A DNA stretch of 64,000 nt from Ferrithrix thermotolerans DSM 19514. Its GTDB lineage: Bacteria; Actinomycetota; Acidimicrobiia; Acidimicrobiales; Acidimicrobiaceae. The notes below the pieces were generated by a model. It was not told the DNA's origin, ran no database searches, and was given only the letters and a program-made list of their open reading frames with translations. How positions within the stretch are numbered: position 1 is the first letter of the stretch; each line of letters starts with the position of its first letter. Below are positions 18,404 through 27,444 of this stretch, piece after piece. The stretch is from the NCBI RefSeq assembly GCF_900128965.1, contig NZ_FQUL01000009.1, positions 1 to 64,000 on the forward strand, written 5' to 3'. The position numbers and the translations under genes are program-made.

Positions 18404-19615
18404 ATGTCCAAGCGCATTATATTTACAGGAGCTGAGGTGTTCGACGGTACGGGTTCGGCACCTAGGCGATGCGACATAACGATCGAAGACGGTAGATTCC
18501 TAGAGATCGGAACATCCCTGGATGGAGACGAGGTGGTGGATCTCACTGGATCGACTGTTCTACCTGGTCTATTTGACTGCCACGTTCACGTTACCTCATC
18601 GGGAATCGACTTTATGAGACACATTCAGTCTCCCTTTTCCTACCAGTTCTACCAGGCAGAACAGAACCTTATGGCAACATTGGCCTGTGGGATAACTACC
18701 GTCAGAGATGCATCAGGTGCAGACCTCGGCGTTCAACGGGCCGTGGAGGACGGACTGATAAAGGGACCTAGATTGCAGATCTCGGTAACCGCCCTGAGCC
18801 AAACCGGAGGGCACGGTGACGGCTGGATGCCATCGGGCTGTGTGATACCTCATTCAATTCCGCATCCGGGACGTCCAGCAGGTATAGTCGACGGTCCCGT
18901 CGAAGCAAGGAAAAAGGTTAGAGAACTTGCTAGAGCGGGCGCAAACGTAATCAAGGTGTTCACCTCTGGCGGAGTGCTATCCCCACGAGACAACCCTCGA
19001 CATGCACACTTCAGAGACGACGAGCTCGATGCGATCGTCATCGAGGCAACAGCACTCGGTATGTTCGTTATGGCCCATGCTCAGGCCACAGACGGCATCA
19101 AAAGTGCAATACGTGCAGGTATCCGTTCGATCGAACACGGAATATTCCTCGACGCTGAAGCGATCGAGATGATGCTAGACAAAGGAACCTGGCTGGTGCC
19201 AACCTTGGTTGCACCAAAGGCCGTTATCGATGCAGCCGAGATGGGTCTCTCGGTTCCCGAAAGCTCGGTTCAAAAGGCCAAGGAGGTTATGGAGGTTCAT
19301 AAGGAATCCTTCACACAAGCGGTCAAAGCGGGTGTAAAGATTGCCATGGGAACCGACTCAGGCGTAGGACCGCACGGAAACAACCTTGAAGAGCTATACC
19401 TAATGGAACAGGGAGGTATGCCTATCTACGACGTATTGGCCGCTACCACGTCCTCGGCAGCGAAGCTGTTAGGTTGGGATGAGCAGCTGGGTACGATCGA
19501 ACCTGGTAAACGAGCCGATCTTGTGGTTCTAGAGGGCCCTTTAGGCAGTACCTTGCAAGGGATAAAGTCAAAAATTAAAAAGGTCTACAAAGACGGAGTT
19601 TGCGTAAGCAGTTAG
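18404..19615 (+). CDS. amidohydrolase family protein (imidazolonepropionase/prolidase-like)
   Basis: A 403-residue metal-dependent hydrolase. The start was placed at the ATG of MSKRIIFTGAEV because GAGGAG lies 9 bases before it; the frame is open for a further 28 codons upstream without a binding site. Family motifs: VFDGTGSAPRRCDITIEDGRF, VLPGLFDCHVHVTSSG with the HxH pair, NVIKVFTSGGV with the carboxylated-Lys region, MAHAQA, SIEHGIFL, and GTDSGVGPHG. The end returns to the beta domain (GTIEPGKRADLVVLEG). The closest functional group is the Zn-dependent dipeptidase/Xaa-Pro hydrolase-like amidohydrolases; the substrate is unknown. A GntR gene lies convergent downstream and may regulate it. 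Confidence 0.85.
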   Translation: MSKRIIFTGAEVFDGTGSAPRRCDITIEDGRFLEIGTSLDGDEVVDLTGSTVLPGLFDCHVHVTSSGIDFMRHIQSPFSYQFYQAEQNLMATLACGITTVRDASGADLGVQRAVEDGLIKGPRLQISVTALSQTGGHGDGWMPSGCVIPHSIPHPGRPAGIVDGPVEARKKVRELARAGANVIKVFTSGGVLSPRDNPRHAHFRDDELDAIVIEATALGMFVMAHAQATDGIKSAIRAGIRSIEHGIFLDAEAIEMMLDKGTWLVPTLVAPKAVIDAAEMGLSVPESSVQKAKEVMEVHKESFTQAVKAGVKIAMGTDSGVGPHGNNLEELYLMEQGGMPIYDVLAATTSSAAKLLGWDEQLGTIEPGKRADLVVLEGPLGSTLQGIKSKIKKVYKDGVCVSS

Positions 19616-19632
19616 AACGAGTCCCCTGCGGA

Positions 19633-19662
19633 GGATCACTTAGCTCGCTTACGAGGTGATCC
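19633..19662. terminator. hairpin between convergent genes
   Basis: GGATCAC and GTGATCC form a 7-bp outer stem, with an inner CTCG-CTTA-CGAG stem. No T-tract. It fills the 48-base gap between the amidohydrolase and the convergent GntR gene and could stop transcription from both sides. Confidence 0.55.
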
Positions 19663-19663
19663 A

Positions 19664-20410
19664 CTAATCGTCCTTTGCAAAGCCGGACATAGACATATCC
19701 AAGAGTCCAATGCGGCTACGCTCGCAGTGTTGCGCCATCAGATCGTGCGCCCGAGAAGAGTCTCCTGCCAAGATCGCATCAATAACCTGTGCGTGCTCCT
19801 CCCAGGAAGCAGGTGCGCGTCTGAGAGCAATAGCGCCAAAGTACCATCTCACCCTCTCTTCTATTAAGGAGACCATAGATCCAAGAACACTGTTTCCCGT
19901 GAGATCGACGATCGCAAAGTGCAACTCAGAGTTTTTGTCTCCTATCGCTGCTTTATGCCCGACCTCCATCTCTTTTACACCCTCCTCGAAGACGTCTTTC
20001 AGCCTGACAATCTCCTGTTTGTCTGCACGTCCCTCTGCAATCACTACAGCAGCCTGACGGGCAGCCTCCGCCTCTAGCACCGTCCTCACGGAAAAGACTT
20101 CATCCACCTCTTTAGCGCTTGGAGTATGAACAAAGGCTCCAAACCCTTTCCTTAGATCAACCCAGCCGTCCTGTGCTAAAAGCTGCAGAGCCTCTCTTAC
20201 TGGGAGACGGCTAACACCTAGGGATTGAGCTAGCTCAGTCTCTACAGGATGGGTCCCAAAGGGTAGGTTTCCGCCGATGATGAAGGACTTCAGGGTCCGC
20301 GCTACCTCTATCCGCAGTGGATCTGGACGTCTAACCTTACCCATCACTGTAGGAAGAGTTCCTGCGTCAGCTTGAACGTTATCGGGAGATCCCTCCACGG
20401 CAGTCGCCAT
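19664..20410 (-). CDS. GntR family transcriptional regulator (FadR/FCD subfamily)
   Basis: A 248-residue regulator. The start at 20410 was chosen because GGAGGG lies 7 bases before this ATG; the frame extends 12 codons further upstream. The N-terminal winged helix reads IEVARTLKSFIIGGNLPFGTH...ELAQSLGVSRLPVREALQLLAQDGWVDLRKGFGAFV, a standard GntR DNA-binding domain. The C-terminal all-helical FCD ligand domain has Asp/His positions seen in VRTVLEAEAARQ, LHFAIVDLTGN and HAQVIDAIL, which in this family bind a metal and a small organic acid. An imperfect palindrome lies 35 bases upstream and is a candidate self-operator. The ligand is unknown. Confidence 0.88.
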   Translation of the reverse strand: MATAVEGSPDNVQADAGTLPTVMGKVRRPDPLRIEVARTLKSFIIGGNLPFGTHPVETELAQSLGVSRLPVREALQLLAQDGWVDLRKGFGAFVHTPSAKEVDEVFSVRTVLEAEAARQAAVVIAEGRADKQEIVRLKDVFEEGVKEMEVGHKAAIGDKNSELHFAIVDLTGNSVLGSMVSLIEERVRWYFGAIALRRAPASWEEHAQVIDAILAGDSSRAHDLMAQHCERSRIGLLDMSMSGFAKDD

Positions 20411-20444
20411 AACCCAACCCTCCACCATCGCCTCAAAGACCACC

Positions 20445-20463
20445 AAACTACCATGGATAGTTT
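20445..20463. promoter_or_regulatory. candidate GntR operator palindrome
   Basis: AAACTA-CCATGGA-TAGTTT: perfect 6-bp arms around a 7-base centre, located upstream of the GntR start codon and in the divergent region facing the aldo/keto reductase. Size and position fit a GntR dimer site; binding is inferred. Confidence 0.4.
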
Positions 20464-20581
20464 AAAGCCGTACAAACACCAACAAGGAACGAGACTGACC
20501 GACTTCAATGTTACACCCTCCGCAAGGTCGTGTCTCCATCTGCTTGGAAAACCAAATGACGCTCACAAGAAGCATTACCAC

Positions 20582-20602
20582 GGCTTCTAGCGATTAGAAG
20601 CC
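20582..20602. repeat. perfect hairpin in the GntR/aldo-keto reductase divergent region
   Basis: GGCTTCTA-GCGAT-TAGAAGCC, an 8-bp perfect stem with a 5-base loop. A second nested structure lies at 20623-20669 (AGACGA/TCGTCT outside, CTCTCC/GGAGAG inside). Apart from these and the GntR palindrome, nothing was recognised in the interval 20411-20736. Confidence 0.5.
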
Positions 20603-20736
20603 AGATGCGTGCTTTGAGACTTAGACGATTTCACCCTCTCCTCTCCGAGGAACTCTAGGAGAGTCGTCTTAGCAAAAGGTAACTTTAAAGTGGGTAACAT
20701 AGTTTCAACATACAACTATCTGAAGAGGGCAGGCCA

Positions 20737-21717
20737 TTGGAGAAGAGAAGCATTGGGACACAGGGACTTAGCGTGACCACAGTCGGACTCGGCTGCATGG
20801 GAATGAGCGACGCCTATGGACCATCTGACGAAAAGACCAACATCGAGGTCGTGCATAAGGCGATCGAGATGGGGGTCAACCACTTTGACACCGCAGATAT
20901 GTATGGACCTTTCCACAACGAGGTGCTTTTAGGCAAGGCGATCGCCGGACACCGAGAAGATGTCATAGTTGCCACCAAGTTCGGAAACGTAAGGAAGCCA
21001 AGCGGGGAGTTCCTCGGCGTTCGAGGAGACCCCAAGTACGTCAAAGAGGCCTGCGAAGCATCGCTAAAGAGGCTTGGGATCGAGACGATCGACCTTTATT
21101 ATCAGCACAGAGTCGACACGACGGTTCCGATCGAAGAGACCGTGGGAGCCATGGCGGAGCTCGTCCATGAAGGGAAGGTTAGATATCTAGGCCTGTCCGA
21201 GGCATCTGCCTCCACGATTCGACGAGCCCACAAGGTACATCCGATCTCAGCACTTCAAAGCGAGTACTCTTTGTGGTCAAGAGATCCTGAAGACGAGGTT
21301 TTATCGCTGACAGAAGAGCTCGGCATTGGATTTGTTGCGTACTCCCCTCTCGGTCGGGGATTCTTGACCGGAAACATAAAATCACCCAATGATCTTGCTG
21401 AGAACGACGCTAGGCGACGGCATCCAAGATTTCAAGGTGACAACTTTCAAAGGAACCTTGAACTAGTAAAGCATATCGAGAGACTCGCAACCGAGAAAGG
21501 GGTCACCCCTGCCCAGATAGCAATCGCTTGGGTCCTTGGTCGTGCACAAAACCTCGTTACCATTCCTGGAACCCGTTCAATAGACAGACTTGCAGAGAAC
21601 GTAGAGGCAGCCAACGTGCGACTTGGCGAGAAGGATCTTCAGGAGATCGACTCAATCTTTCATAAAGGAGCCATCGCTGGGGATCGATACCCCGACATGT
21701 CTACGGTAAACCGATAA
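20737..21717 (+). CDS. aldo/keto reductase
   Basis: A 326-residue NADPH-dependent oxidoreductase of the TIM-barrel AKR superfamily. The catalytic tetrad is visible: Asp and Tyr in FDTADMYG, Lys in VATKFGN, His in YYQHRVD. The cofactor-binding end [19 protein letters not shown] is also typical. The N-terminal [19 protein letters not shown] resembles the AKR13/YajO-like group. The start codon is TTG, with AGAGGGCAGG just upstream. The substrate is unknown. It is divergent from the GntR gene, 326 bases away, with several hairpins between. Confidence 0.88.
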   Translation: MEKRSIGTQGLSVTTVGLGCMGMSDAYGPSDEKTNIEVVHKAIEMGVNHFDTADMYGPFHNEVLLGKAIAGHREDVIVATKFGNVRKPSGEFLGVRGDPKYVKEACEASLKRLGIETIDLYYQHRVDTTVPIEETVGAMAELVHEGKVRYLGLSEASASTIRRAHKVHPISALQSEYSLWSRDPEDEVLSLTEELGIGFVAYSPLGRGFLTGNIKSPNDLAENDARRRHPRFQGDNFQRNLELVKHIERLATEKGVTPAQIAIAWVLGRAQNLVTIPGTRSIDRLAENVEAANVRLGEKDLQEIDSIFHKGAIAGDRYPDMSTVNR

Positions 21718-22253
21718 GGACAAGAGGGGAGGCTTTTCATCAGCTCTTTCTAAAGCAGTACCATGTCTCGCGGCAGATCTGTTTCTGTACTTCTCACATA
21801 CCTCCTACGGGCTTATCGATCTCCGACTAACTCTCTATGTAGATCGAGATACGCCGCAGGTCCTTATCGCAGACCTAAAGCCTCTAGAAGATCTCAGGGA
21901 TATCCGTAGAGGCCGTAGTCCCAAAGTACGTACTTGTGATCGTCTTTTGTCTTAGAGACGACCTACTAAGACATGTTTTTGTAAGGTTTTAGATGACCAT
22001 CTAGACCAGCCGAGGTTATGTCTTTGAAACTATAGGGAGCATGTCTACATCGACTACCTGAGACCGAGATTACAGCGACCTAACAAAAACGCAGACCATA
22101 CACTCTGCTCTTCAACTGACTTCGACGTTAGACGCCTTCTCTCCCGATATATCGTGCTATAGCGCGATACTCTAAGCGTTCTCAACGGTATTTCTCAGAG
22201 TCGTCCGCTAGTTATTTTCTCAAAGATTTAATACAAAGACAGGAGAAAGCTAA
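21718..22253. other. intergenic stretch of 536 bases, no gene recognised
   Basis: Short frames exist on both strands, but none has a binding site or recognisable content. There is a perfect 7-bp inverted repeat, GCCTCTA...TAGAGGC (21880-21913), and a near-palindrome around 22148-22168 (TATCGTGC-TATA-GCGCGATA with one G.T mismatch). Confidence 0.4.
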
Positions 22254-22538
22254 ATGCCATTTCGTCACTTTGGAGAGTTCCAAGGGTTTCATAGCGGCAT
22301 CTATCTACTAATACCCATGGTGCTGAATTTATTAGTTATAAGCGCCGCAGTACTCTTTGGGATACTGCTTTATCGGCACTTTGCGCAAAACCGTGTTGGA
22401 ACAACGACCTCCGAGCTCACTGGATATGAGCACCCCGAGGATATTTTGAAGCGACGATTCGCCGAGGGCCTAATCTCCAAGGAGGAGTTCGAGGAAAAAA
22501 TGTCTACGCTACTACAGCAGACTCACCACCCCATCTAA
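22254..22538 (+). CDS. small membrane protein with SHOCT domain
   Basis: A 94-residue protein. One membrane helix (about residues 17-42, LIPMVLNLLVISAAVLFGILLY) is followed by a charged linker. The C-terminal SHOCT motif reads DILKRRFAEGLISKEEFEEKMSTL, a short helical oligomerisation module common at the ends of bacterial membrane proteins. The start ATG is preceded by CAGGAGAAAGCTAA. Function is unknown. Confidence 0.75.
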   Translation: MPFRHFGEFQGFHSGIYLLIPMVLNLLVISAAVLFGILLYRHFAQNRVGTTTSELTGYEHPEDILKRRFAEGLISKEEFEEKMSTLLQQTHHPI

Positions 22539-22566
22539 CTGTTGTCCCGCCTATATCTGGAGGTTT

Positions 22567-22608
22567 GCGAAGTTATCTCCACTACCCTCTTCGCTCTGCC
22601 GAGTTTTT
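22567..22608 (+). terminator. weak terminator candidate after the SHOCT gene
   Basis: GCGAAG and CTTCGC arms (6 bp, 16-base loop) followed 8 bases later by TTTTTT. The separation of stem and T-run makes it uncertain. Confidence 0.3.
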
Positions 22609-22633
22609 TAGCGGATACTGTAGTGTATAAGTC

Positions 22634-22655
22634 GTAGCTCAACAAGTAGAGCTAC
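22634..22655 (+). promoter_or_regulatory. 5' leader hairpin of the cold-shock gene
   Basis: GTAGCTC-AACAAGTA-GAGCTAC, a perfect 7-bp stem ending 26 bases before the GTG start. A TATAAG hexamer (22626-22631) just upstream could be a -10 box, though it would place the start inside the stem. Cold-shock genes often carry structured leaders. Confidence 0.4.
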
Positions 22656-22681
22656 AAATTGAAAGAGAAGAGATATAAAAA

Positions 22682-22882
22682 GTGGCAAAGGGAGCAGTTA
22701 AGTTCTTCAACTCCGACAAAGGATACGGATTCATTAGCAGAGACGGTGAGTCCGACGTGTTTGTACACCACACCAACATAGTTGGCACCGGTTACAAGAC
22801 TCTTGAGGTAGGTCAAGAGGTGGAGTTTGATATCGCACCTGGCAACAAGGGCGATGAAGCGAAGAACGTCAGAGTAATCTGA
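22682..22882 (+). CDS. cold-shock protein (CspA family)
   Basis: A 66-residue nucleic-acid-binding beta-barrel. RNP1 is KGYGFIS and RNP2 is DVFVHHT, with the standard start MAKGAVKFFNSDKG. Full length for the family. The start codon is GTG, with GAGAAGAG about 9 bases upstream. Such proteins bind single-stranded RNA and prevent secondary structure, acting in the cytoplasm. A strong hairpin with a T-rich tail follows the gene. Confidence 0.96.
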   Translation: MAKGAVKFFNSDKGYGFISRDGESDVFVHHTNIVGTGYKTLEVGQEVEFDIAPGNKGDEAKNVRVI

Positions 22883-22975
22883 TACCTAATTTGTAAGTGA
22901 TAATCAGATCCCTACAGGTATCTTAATCCTGGCTACAAGTCACGGAAAGGATCCTGGGGGTCGAGTTGGAATCAG

Positions 22976-23028
22976 ATCCAGTTCGCATGGCGCAGAGATG
23001 CATATGCAAACTGGATTTGCTTGTTTTT
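22976..23028. terminator. terminator after the cold-shock gene
   Basis: ATCCAGTTCGCAT and ATGCAAACTGGAT pair over 13 bp with one G.T mismatch, loop of 15 bases; TTGCTTGTTTTT follows. A second hairpin (GGCGTCTC / GAGGCGCC) sits at about 23036-23064. Together they separate the cold-shock gene from the convergent fdhD. Confidence 0.7.
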
Positions 23029-23133
23029 GAGACAAGGCGTCTCCCAACTTACCGTAGAGGCGCCATGACTCCAGGGACTCAAAGTCGCCCTCCTAATCCA
23101 CTTTGAAGTTCAAAGACGTCGCCATAGGATCTG

Positions 23134-24003
23134 TCATGGCTTAGCTACAGATGGATTAGCACTAATACGGCGGGGGTGGCTGTAGATGTTGAAAGACCCT
23201 CCCCTGGCAAATCCCAGTAAGGTTACTCCCATCTCCGAGGCCATATCGATTGCAAGCGTGGTAGGAGCCGACACGCAGACGACGGTTGGTATCTCCGCTG
23301 CTACCGCCTTTTGAACTATCTCAAATCCTGCTCTTCCGGAGACGACCATCACAGATGCCTTTCTGAGGAGATCGTTTAGAAGCAGATGCCCTATCGCCTT
23401 ATCGACGGCGTTGTGTCTGCCGACATCTTCTCTTACGATAAGTACCCTGCCTTCTACATCGAATATCGCAGCAGCATGAACAGCACCGGTTGCATCGAAG
23501 AAACGCTGTTGACTACGCATCAACTCCAACATCTCAAAGATCTGCGTAGCCTCTACGATATCGGTTCTTACGATCTTTGTGCACCGTTTCACTAAGTCCG
23601 TCACCGAATAGGTTCCACACACTCCGCAAGCGCTAGAAGATACCATGGTTCTAAGAGGCCCCACGATCTCTCTACGAAGAGTTCGGACCTGGGCTATCAA
23701 CACGTTGTAGTCCTGTCCATTGCTCCCCTGACAGCTGTAGCGCAGATCAACAATGTCGCGCCTCTCGGAGACATAACCTTCGGAAAAGAGTAATCCTGCT
23801 ACAAGTTCAAAGTCGTTCCCCGGTGTCCGCATAGTAACTGTAAAACGACTGGAGAGGTCTTTGTAGGCTATGAAGATCTCAAGCGGTTCTTCACCTACGA
23901 CGTCATCGTAGCGCTGCGAAAACGAGCCGTTGTAAACTCGAACGAGACGTTTCGACTTCGGTCCTGAGCGGCGCTCAAACATCTGGACTCTGACTAGCAT
24001 CAC
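23134..24003 (-). CDS. fdhD: formate dehydrogenase accessory sulfurtransferase FdhD
   Basis: A 289-residue protein with the FdhD hallmark SSSACGVCG (Cys126 and Cys129), the persulfide-carrying pair. It transfers sulfur from a cysteine desulfurase to the molybdenum cofactor of formate dehydrogenase. Other conserved blocks are EEPLEIFI, RTPGNDFELVAGLLFSEG and REDVGRHNAVDKAIGHLL. Length is normal. Its start lies 29 bases inside the DUF1641 gene, and it sits downstream of the dehydrogenase gene on the same strand, which fits its client. Confidence 0.93.
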   Translation of the reverse strand: MMLVRVQMFERRSGPKSKRLVRVYNGSFSQRYDDVVGEEPLEIFIAYKDLSSRFTVTMRTPGNDFELVAGLLFSEGYVSERRDIVDLRYSCQGSNGQDYNVLIAQVRTLRREIVGPLRTMVSSSACGVCGTYSVTDLVKRCTKIVRTDIVEATQIFEMLELMRSQQRFFDATGAVHAAAIFDVEGRVLIVREDVGRHNAVDKAIGHLLLNDLLRKASVMVVSGRAGFEIVQKAVAAEIPTVVCVSAPTTLAIDMASEMGVTLLGFARGGSFNIYSHPRRISANPSVAKP

Positions 24004-24397
24004 CCAGAACAGCTAAGAGATCTACTAATAAAGCTACTCCTCTTTTTACCTCCGGAGACAAAAGCCTCTTCAATGTCACTCGTAGAGGAGGAACCACTTG
24101 TGTCCTTCTCTCTCCTACAGAGCCAAGCAACATCGAAGTCACCTTCTTAAGCCTTACTGCATCAATGCTACCTAAAGCACCAAGTAGCTGCGCGACGTTG
24201 GTTACCCGCTCCCGTCCAGAGTCGGTATCGGCTCTCTCTAACAGATAGGCCGAAGCCACTGAAGACCGCTCGAGCAACAAAAGTATTTTGTCCAAAGCGC
24301 CAGACTCCGACAACCGCTGCAGGATCAGCTCTAGCTTCATGTGAGCGTCTGGCTCTATATGGGTTCTAGGAGACCGGTACTGAAGTGCCTTTCCCAC
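23975..24397 (-). CDS. DUF1641-like formate dehydrogenase-associated protein
   Basis: A 140-residue, largely helical, Leu-rich protein. The C-terminal SPEVKRGVALLVDLLAVLGDA fits the DUF1641 pattern in which a helix ends in RG-x3-LL-x2-LxxLG. In Bacillus the yjgD gene beside yjgC (formate dehydrogenase-like) encodes this family, and the neighbourhood here is the same. The GTG start shares one base with the dehydrogenase stop codon (TAGTG), so it is translationally coupled. Molecular role is unknown. Confidence 0.7.
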   Translation of the reverse strand: MGKALQYRSPRTHIEPDAHMKLELILQRLSESGALDKILLLLERSSVASAYLLERADTDSGRERVTNVAQLLGALGSIDAVRLKKVTSMLLGSVGERRTQVVPPLRVTLKRLLSPEVKRGVALLVDLLAVLGDASQSPDV

Positions 24398-27369
24398 TAT
24401 CTAACCTCTTTCTTACGTCTAACAGGTGGAGCAACGTAGTCACTTCGTAGCCACTTTTTCTCCACCATCACGCCAGGGTAGGGAGTCCGCTTACCGTATC
24501 TAAAGTTATTTCGTGGTAGCGGGGATCTTCCCTCCTTCTCGAGCACCTCCATCTTCACCGCAAGCTCCTTGTATGCGGGTGTATGGGTAGCAACGTCAGT
24601 ATGGGAAGAGGTAAGGACGTTGATAGCTTGTTCGTTCGAGGAGGAGTTCATGGGCATATAGAGTTGTTTTCCCTGCACTCTGTCGGTGACGACAGCCCTT
24701 ACTTTCACGGCTCCTCTCCTGGAGACAAGCCTCACTAAAGAACCGTCTTTGACTCCCCTCTCCTTTGCCAGTTCAGTCGAGACCTCAACGAAGGTAGAGG
24801 GAGTTCGTTCTTTAATACCCTGCGTCTTATAGGTCATGTTGCCTTCATGAAAATGCTCAAGAAGTCGCCCGTTGTTTAGGTGCAGATCGTACTCGTCGTC
24901 TGGCTCTTCGCTAACACCTTCATAGACAAGAGGCCAAAGCCTGGCCTTTTTGTCTTCGAATCCAAAACCATCCAGAAACAGAACCGGAGTATCGGTTCCG
25001 TCTTTGGCCACAGGCCACTGTAGTGACGAAAACCCCTCAAGATGGTCGTAGGAGACTCCCGCAAAGATAGGAGTAAGCATCGCAGCTTCGTCCATGATCT
25101 CAGCGGGAGTTTCGTAGTTCCACTTAGCACCTAAGGCACTTGCGAGATCACATATGATCTGCCAATCCGGACGGCTCTGGCCCAGAGGAGAAAGTACCTG
25201 GTTGATCTTTTGAATTCGTCTCTCGGTGTTGGTAAAGGTTCCTTCTTTTTCCAAAGAAGGTGAGGCTGGAAGGATCACATCAGCATATGCAGCAGTATCG
25301 GAGAAAAAGATGTCTTGAACCACAAATAGATCGAGCTTCTCAAAGGCTCCATGTACGAACGAAGCGTTAGAGTCGACTAGTCCCATGTCCTCGCCGATAA
25401 GGTAAAGACCCCTTAGCTTTCCTTCGTAGATCGCATCAACCATCTCGTGGTTGTCCAACCCCTTAGTCTTGGGCAGCTCAACGCCCCACGCTGCTTCGAA
25501 CCTCTCCCTAACCTCCTGGTCGTCTACTGACTGATAGCCCGGAAGGTTGTTAGGCATCGAGCCGAAGTCTGACGCGCCTTGGACGTTATTGTGGCCCCTA
25601 AGGGGATATGCACCACACCCTTTCTTTGCATAGTTCCCTGTAACTAGCAACAAGTTTGAGATTGCCGTAGAGGTGTCTGACCCCCTTTGATGCTGTGTAA
25701 CACCCATAGCCCATAAAACAGCTAGGGAGCTTGAAGAAGAGATCATCTCGGCAAGGGATATGATGCTGCTTATGTCTAGGCCACAGACTTCGGAGGCGTA
25801 GTCGAGGGAAAAGGGTTCTAGTGATTTTACGTACTGATCGAACCCTAAGGTGTTCTCCTCGACAAAGCTCTTTGCGTAAAGGTCGTTGTCGATCAGATAC
25901 TTCGTTACAGCCGACAGTAAGACCAGGTCGGTGCCCGGCTTGGGCGAGATGAATAGATCTGCCCTTTCAGCCATCTCGTGTCTACGCAGGTCTACAACTG
26001 CAAGCTTCTGTCCAAAGAGCTTATGGGCTCGCTTTACACGGGTAGCGATAACCGGATGGCTCTCCGCAGTGTTCGAGCCGATGATCAGCACCATATCGGC
26101 AGATGCTATATCTGAGATCGAACCCGAGTCGCCGCCTACCCCAACCGTGCGAAACAGACCCATAGTGGCCGGCGACTGGCAGTAACGGGAACAGTTGTCC
26201 ACGTTGTTGGTTCCAACCACCTGGCGCGCCAGTTTCTGCATGAGGTAGCTCTCCTCGTTGGTGCACTTCGACGAAGAGATAAAGCCCAGTGCGTCCGGAC
26301 CACTATGGTCTTTTATCTCAGCTATCTTCTTTGCTACAAAACCTAAAGCTTCCTCCCAGGACGCTTCGACAAAGTGGTCTCCGCGCCGAATAAGAGGTTG
26401 GGTAAGACGTTCCTCGGAGTTCACATAGTCCCAGCCAAACTTACCTTTGACACAGGTTGATATCTGATTTGCTGGACCCTCGGGGGTAGGTTCCACCTTT
26501 AGGATTTTTCTTCCTTTGGTCCACATCTCGAAGGAACATCCAACGCCGCAGTAGGTGCAGACCGTCTTCGTGCGACGAATCTGATGCTCTCTTAGACGCG
26601 CCTCGGCCTCCGACAAAGAAAGTATCGCACTGATCCCAACGGCGGGTTCGAGGGCCTTGGTCAAAGAGATGAGAGGTTTTTTAACCTCGGCCGAGATAGA
26701 AGTAAGTAGGCCAGCCTCCCCAAGCATGGACTTCTCCATCAAGGCGTTGCACGGACAGACGGTTACACAGTGTCCGCACCCCACACAGCTCGATGAGCCA
26801 GCGGGGACTCCACCGTCCCAAAGCACCCGTGGCTGCGACTGGCTCCAATCGATGCTGAGCGTCTCGTTTACTTGGAGGTTTTGACATGCTTCCACACATC
26901 GGCCACAGAGAATACACTGATCGGGATCGTATCTGTAAAACGGATGGCTGGAATCTACCTCAAAGCCCTTTGTTCTGTGAGGATACTCTAGCTCCGATAT
27001 CTCCATAGCTGAAAAGGTGTTGTGCACGATGCAGTTACCGTTGTTGTTCTCACAGACCGTGCAGTAAAGGTCGTGATTCTCAAGTATCCGCTGCATCCCC
27101 TCCTCTCGAGCCTCAGCGGCGTGACTGTCATTTACCTTTATTCTCTCCGACCCACAAAGCCGATAATCACAAGCTCTTTGCAACTGATCGTCGATGACGA
27201 CGAAACAGGTGTCGCAAGTTTTTATAGGTCCAAGGATATCGTTGAAGCAGATACTAGGTAGGTAGACGTCAATTCGTCGTAGGAAGCTTACTAAGTTCTC
27301 CCCCTCATTGGCGGTAAACTCTACTCCGTCAACGGTTACGGTAATATCTTTTGCCACGTACACTCCCAA
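24397..27369 (-). CDS. formate dehydrogenase catalytic subunit, NAD-linked type
   Basis: A 990-residue molybdopterin oxidoreductase with an N-terminal electron-transfer region. A [2Fe-2S] domain has Cys41, 52, 55 and 67. A NuoG-like [4Fe-4S] site has His99, Cys103, 106 and 113. Two 4Fe-4S ferredoxin motifs are CILCGRC (about 152) and CVGCGHC (about 195). The catalytic domain opens with CTYCGVGC (Cys271, 274, 278, then 306). At the position of selenocysteine in some enzymes there is Cys397 (CSRYCQSP). The C-terminal molydopterin-dinucleotide domain includes LHLNNGRLLEHFHEGNMT. This layout matches cytoplasmic formate dehydrogenases that pass electrons to NAD or ferredoxin. No separate diaphorase subunits lie nearby. 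YjgC-like oxidoreductases of another substrate remain possible. Confidence 0.88.
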   Translation of the reverse strand: MGVYVAKDITVTVDGVEFTANEGENLVSFLRRIDVYLPSICFNDILGPIKTCDTCFVVIDDQLQRACDYRLCGSERIKVNDSHAAEAREEGMQRILENHDLYCTVCENNNGNCIVHNTFSAMEISELEYPHRTKGFEVDSSHPFYRYDPDQCILCGRCVEACQNLQVNETLSIDWSQSQPRVLWDGGVPAGSSSCVGCGHCVTVCPCNALMEKSMLGEAGLLTSISAEVKKPLISLTKALEPAVGISAILSLSEAEARLREHQIRRTKTVCTYCGVGCSFEMWTKGRKILKVEPTPEGPANQISTCVKGKFGWDYVNSEERLTQPLIRRGDHFVEASWEEALGFVAKKIAEIKDHSGPDALGFISSSKCTNEESYLMQKLARQVVGTNNVDNCSRYCQSPATMGLFRTVGVGGDSGSISDIASADMVLIIGSNTAESHPVIATRVKRAHKLFGQKLAVVDLRRHEMAERADLFISPKPGTDLVLLSAVTKYLIDNDLYAKSFVEENTLGFDQYVKSLEPFSLDYASEVCGLDISSIISLAEMISSSSSLAVLWAMGVTQHQRGSDTSTAISNLLLVTGNYAKKGCGAYPLRGHNNVQGASDFGSMPNNLPGYQSVDDQEVRERFEAAWGVELPKTKGLDNHEMVDAIYEGKLRGLYLIGEDMGLVDSNASFVHGAFEKLDLFVVQDIFFSDTAAYADVILPASPSLEKEGTFTNTERRIQKINQVLSPLGQSRPDWQIICDLASALGAKWNYETPAEIMDEAAMLTPIFAGVSYDHLEGFSSLQWPVAKDGTDTPVLFLDGFGFEDKKARLWPLVYEGVSEEPDDEYDLHLNNGRLLEHFHEGNMTYKTQGIKERTPSTFVEVSTELAKERGVKDGSLVRLVSRRGAVKVRAVVTDRVQGKQLYMPMNSSSNEQAINVLTSSHTDVATHTPAYKELAVKMEVLEKEGRSPLPRNNFRYGKRTPYPGVMVEKKWLRSDYVAPPVRRKKEVR

Positions 27370-27444
27370 CCCAGATCCAATATGTACACTACTTCACGCA
27401 CTTATAGCTATAGAGGTCAATCTAGCCGTTATCTCAGGCTAACT

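Noticed and set aside
24397-27369. Selenocysteine codon in the formate dehydrogenase
   Set aside because: No in-frame TGA; a Cys codon occupies the position (Cys397).
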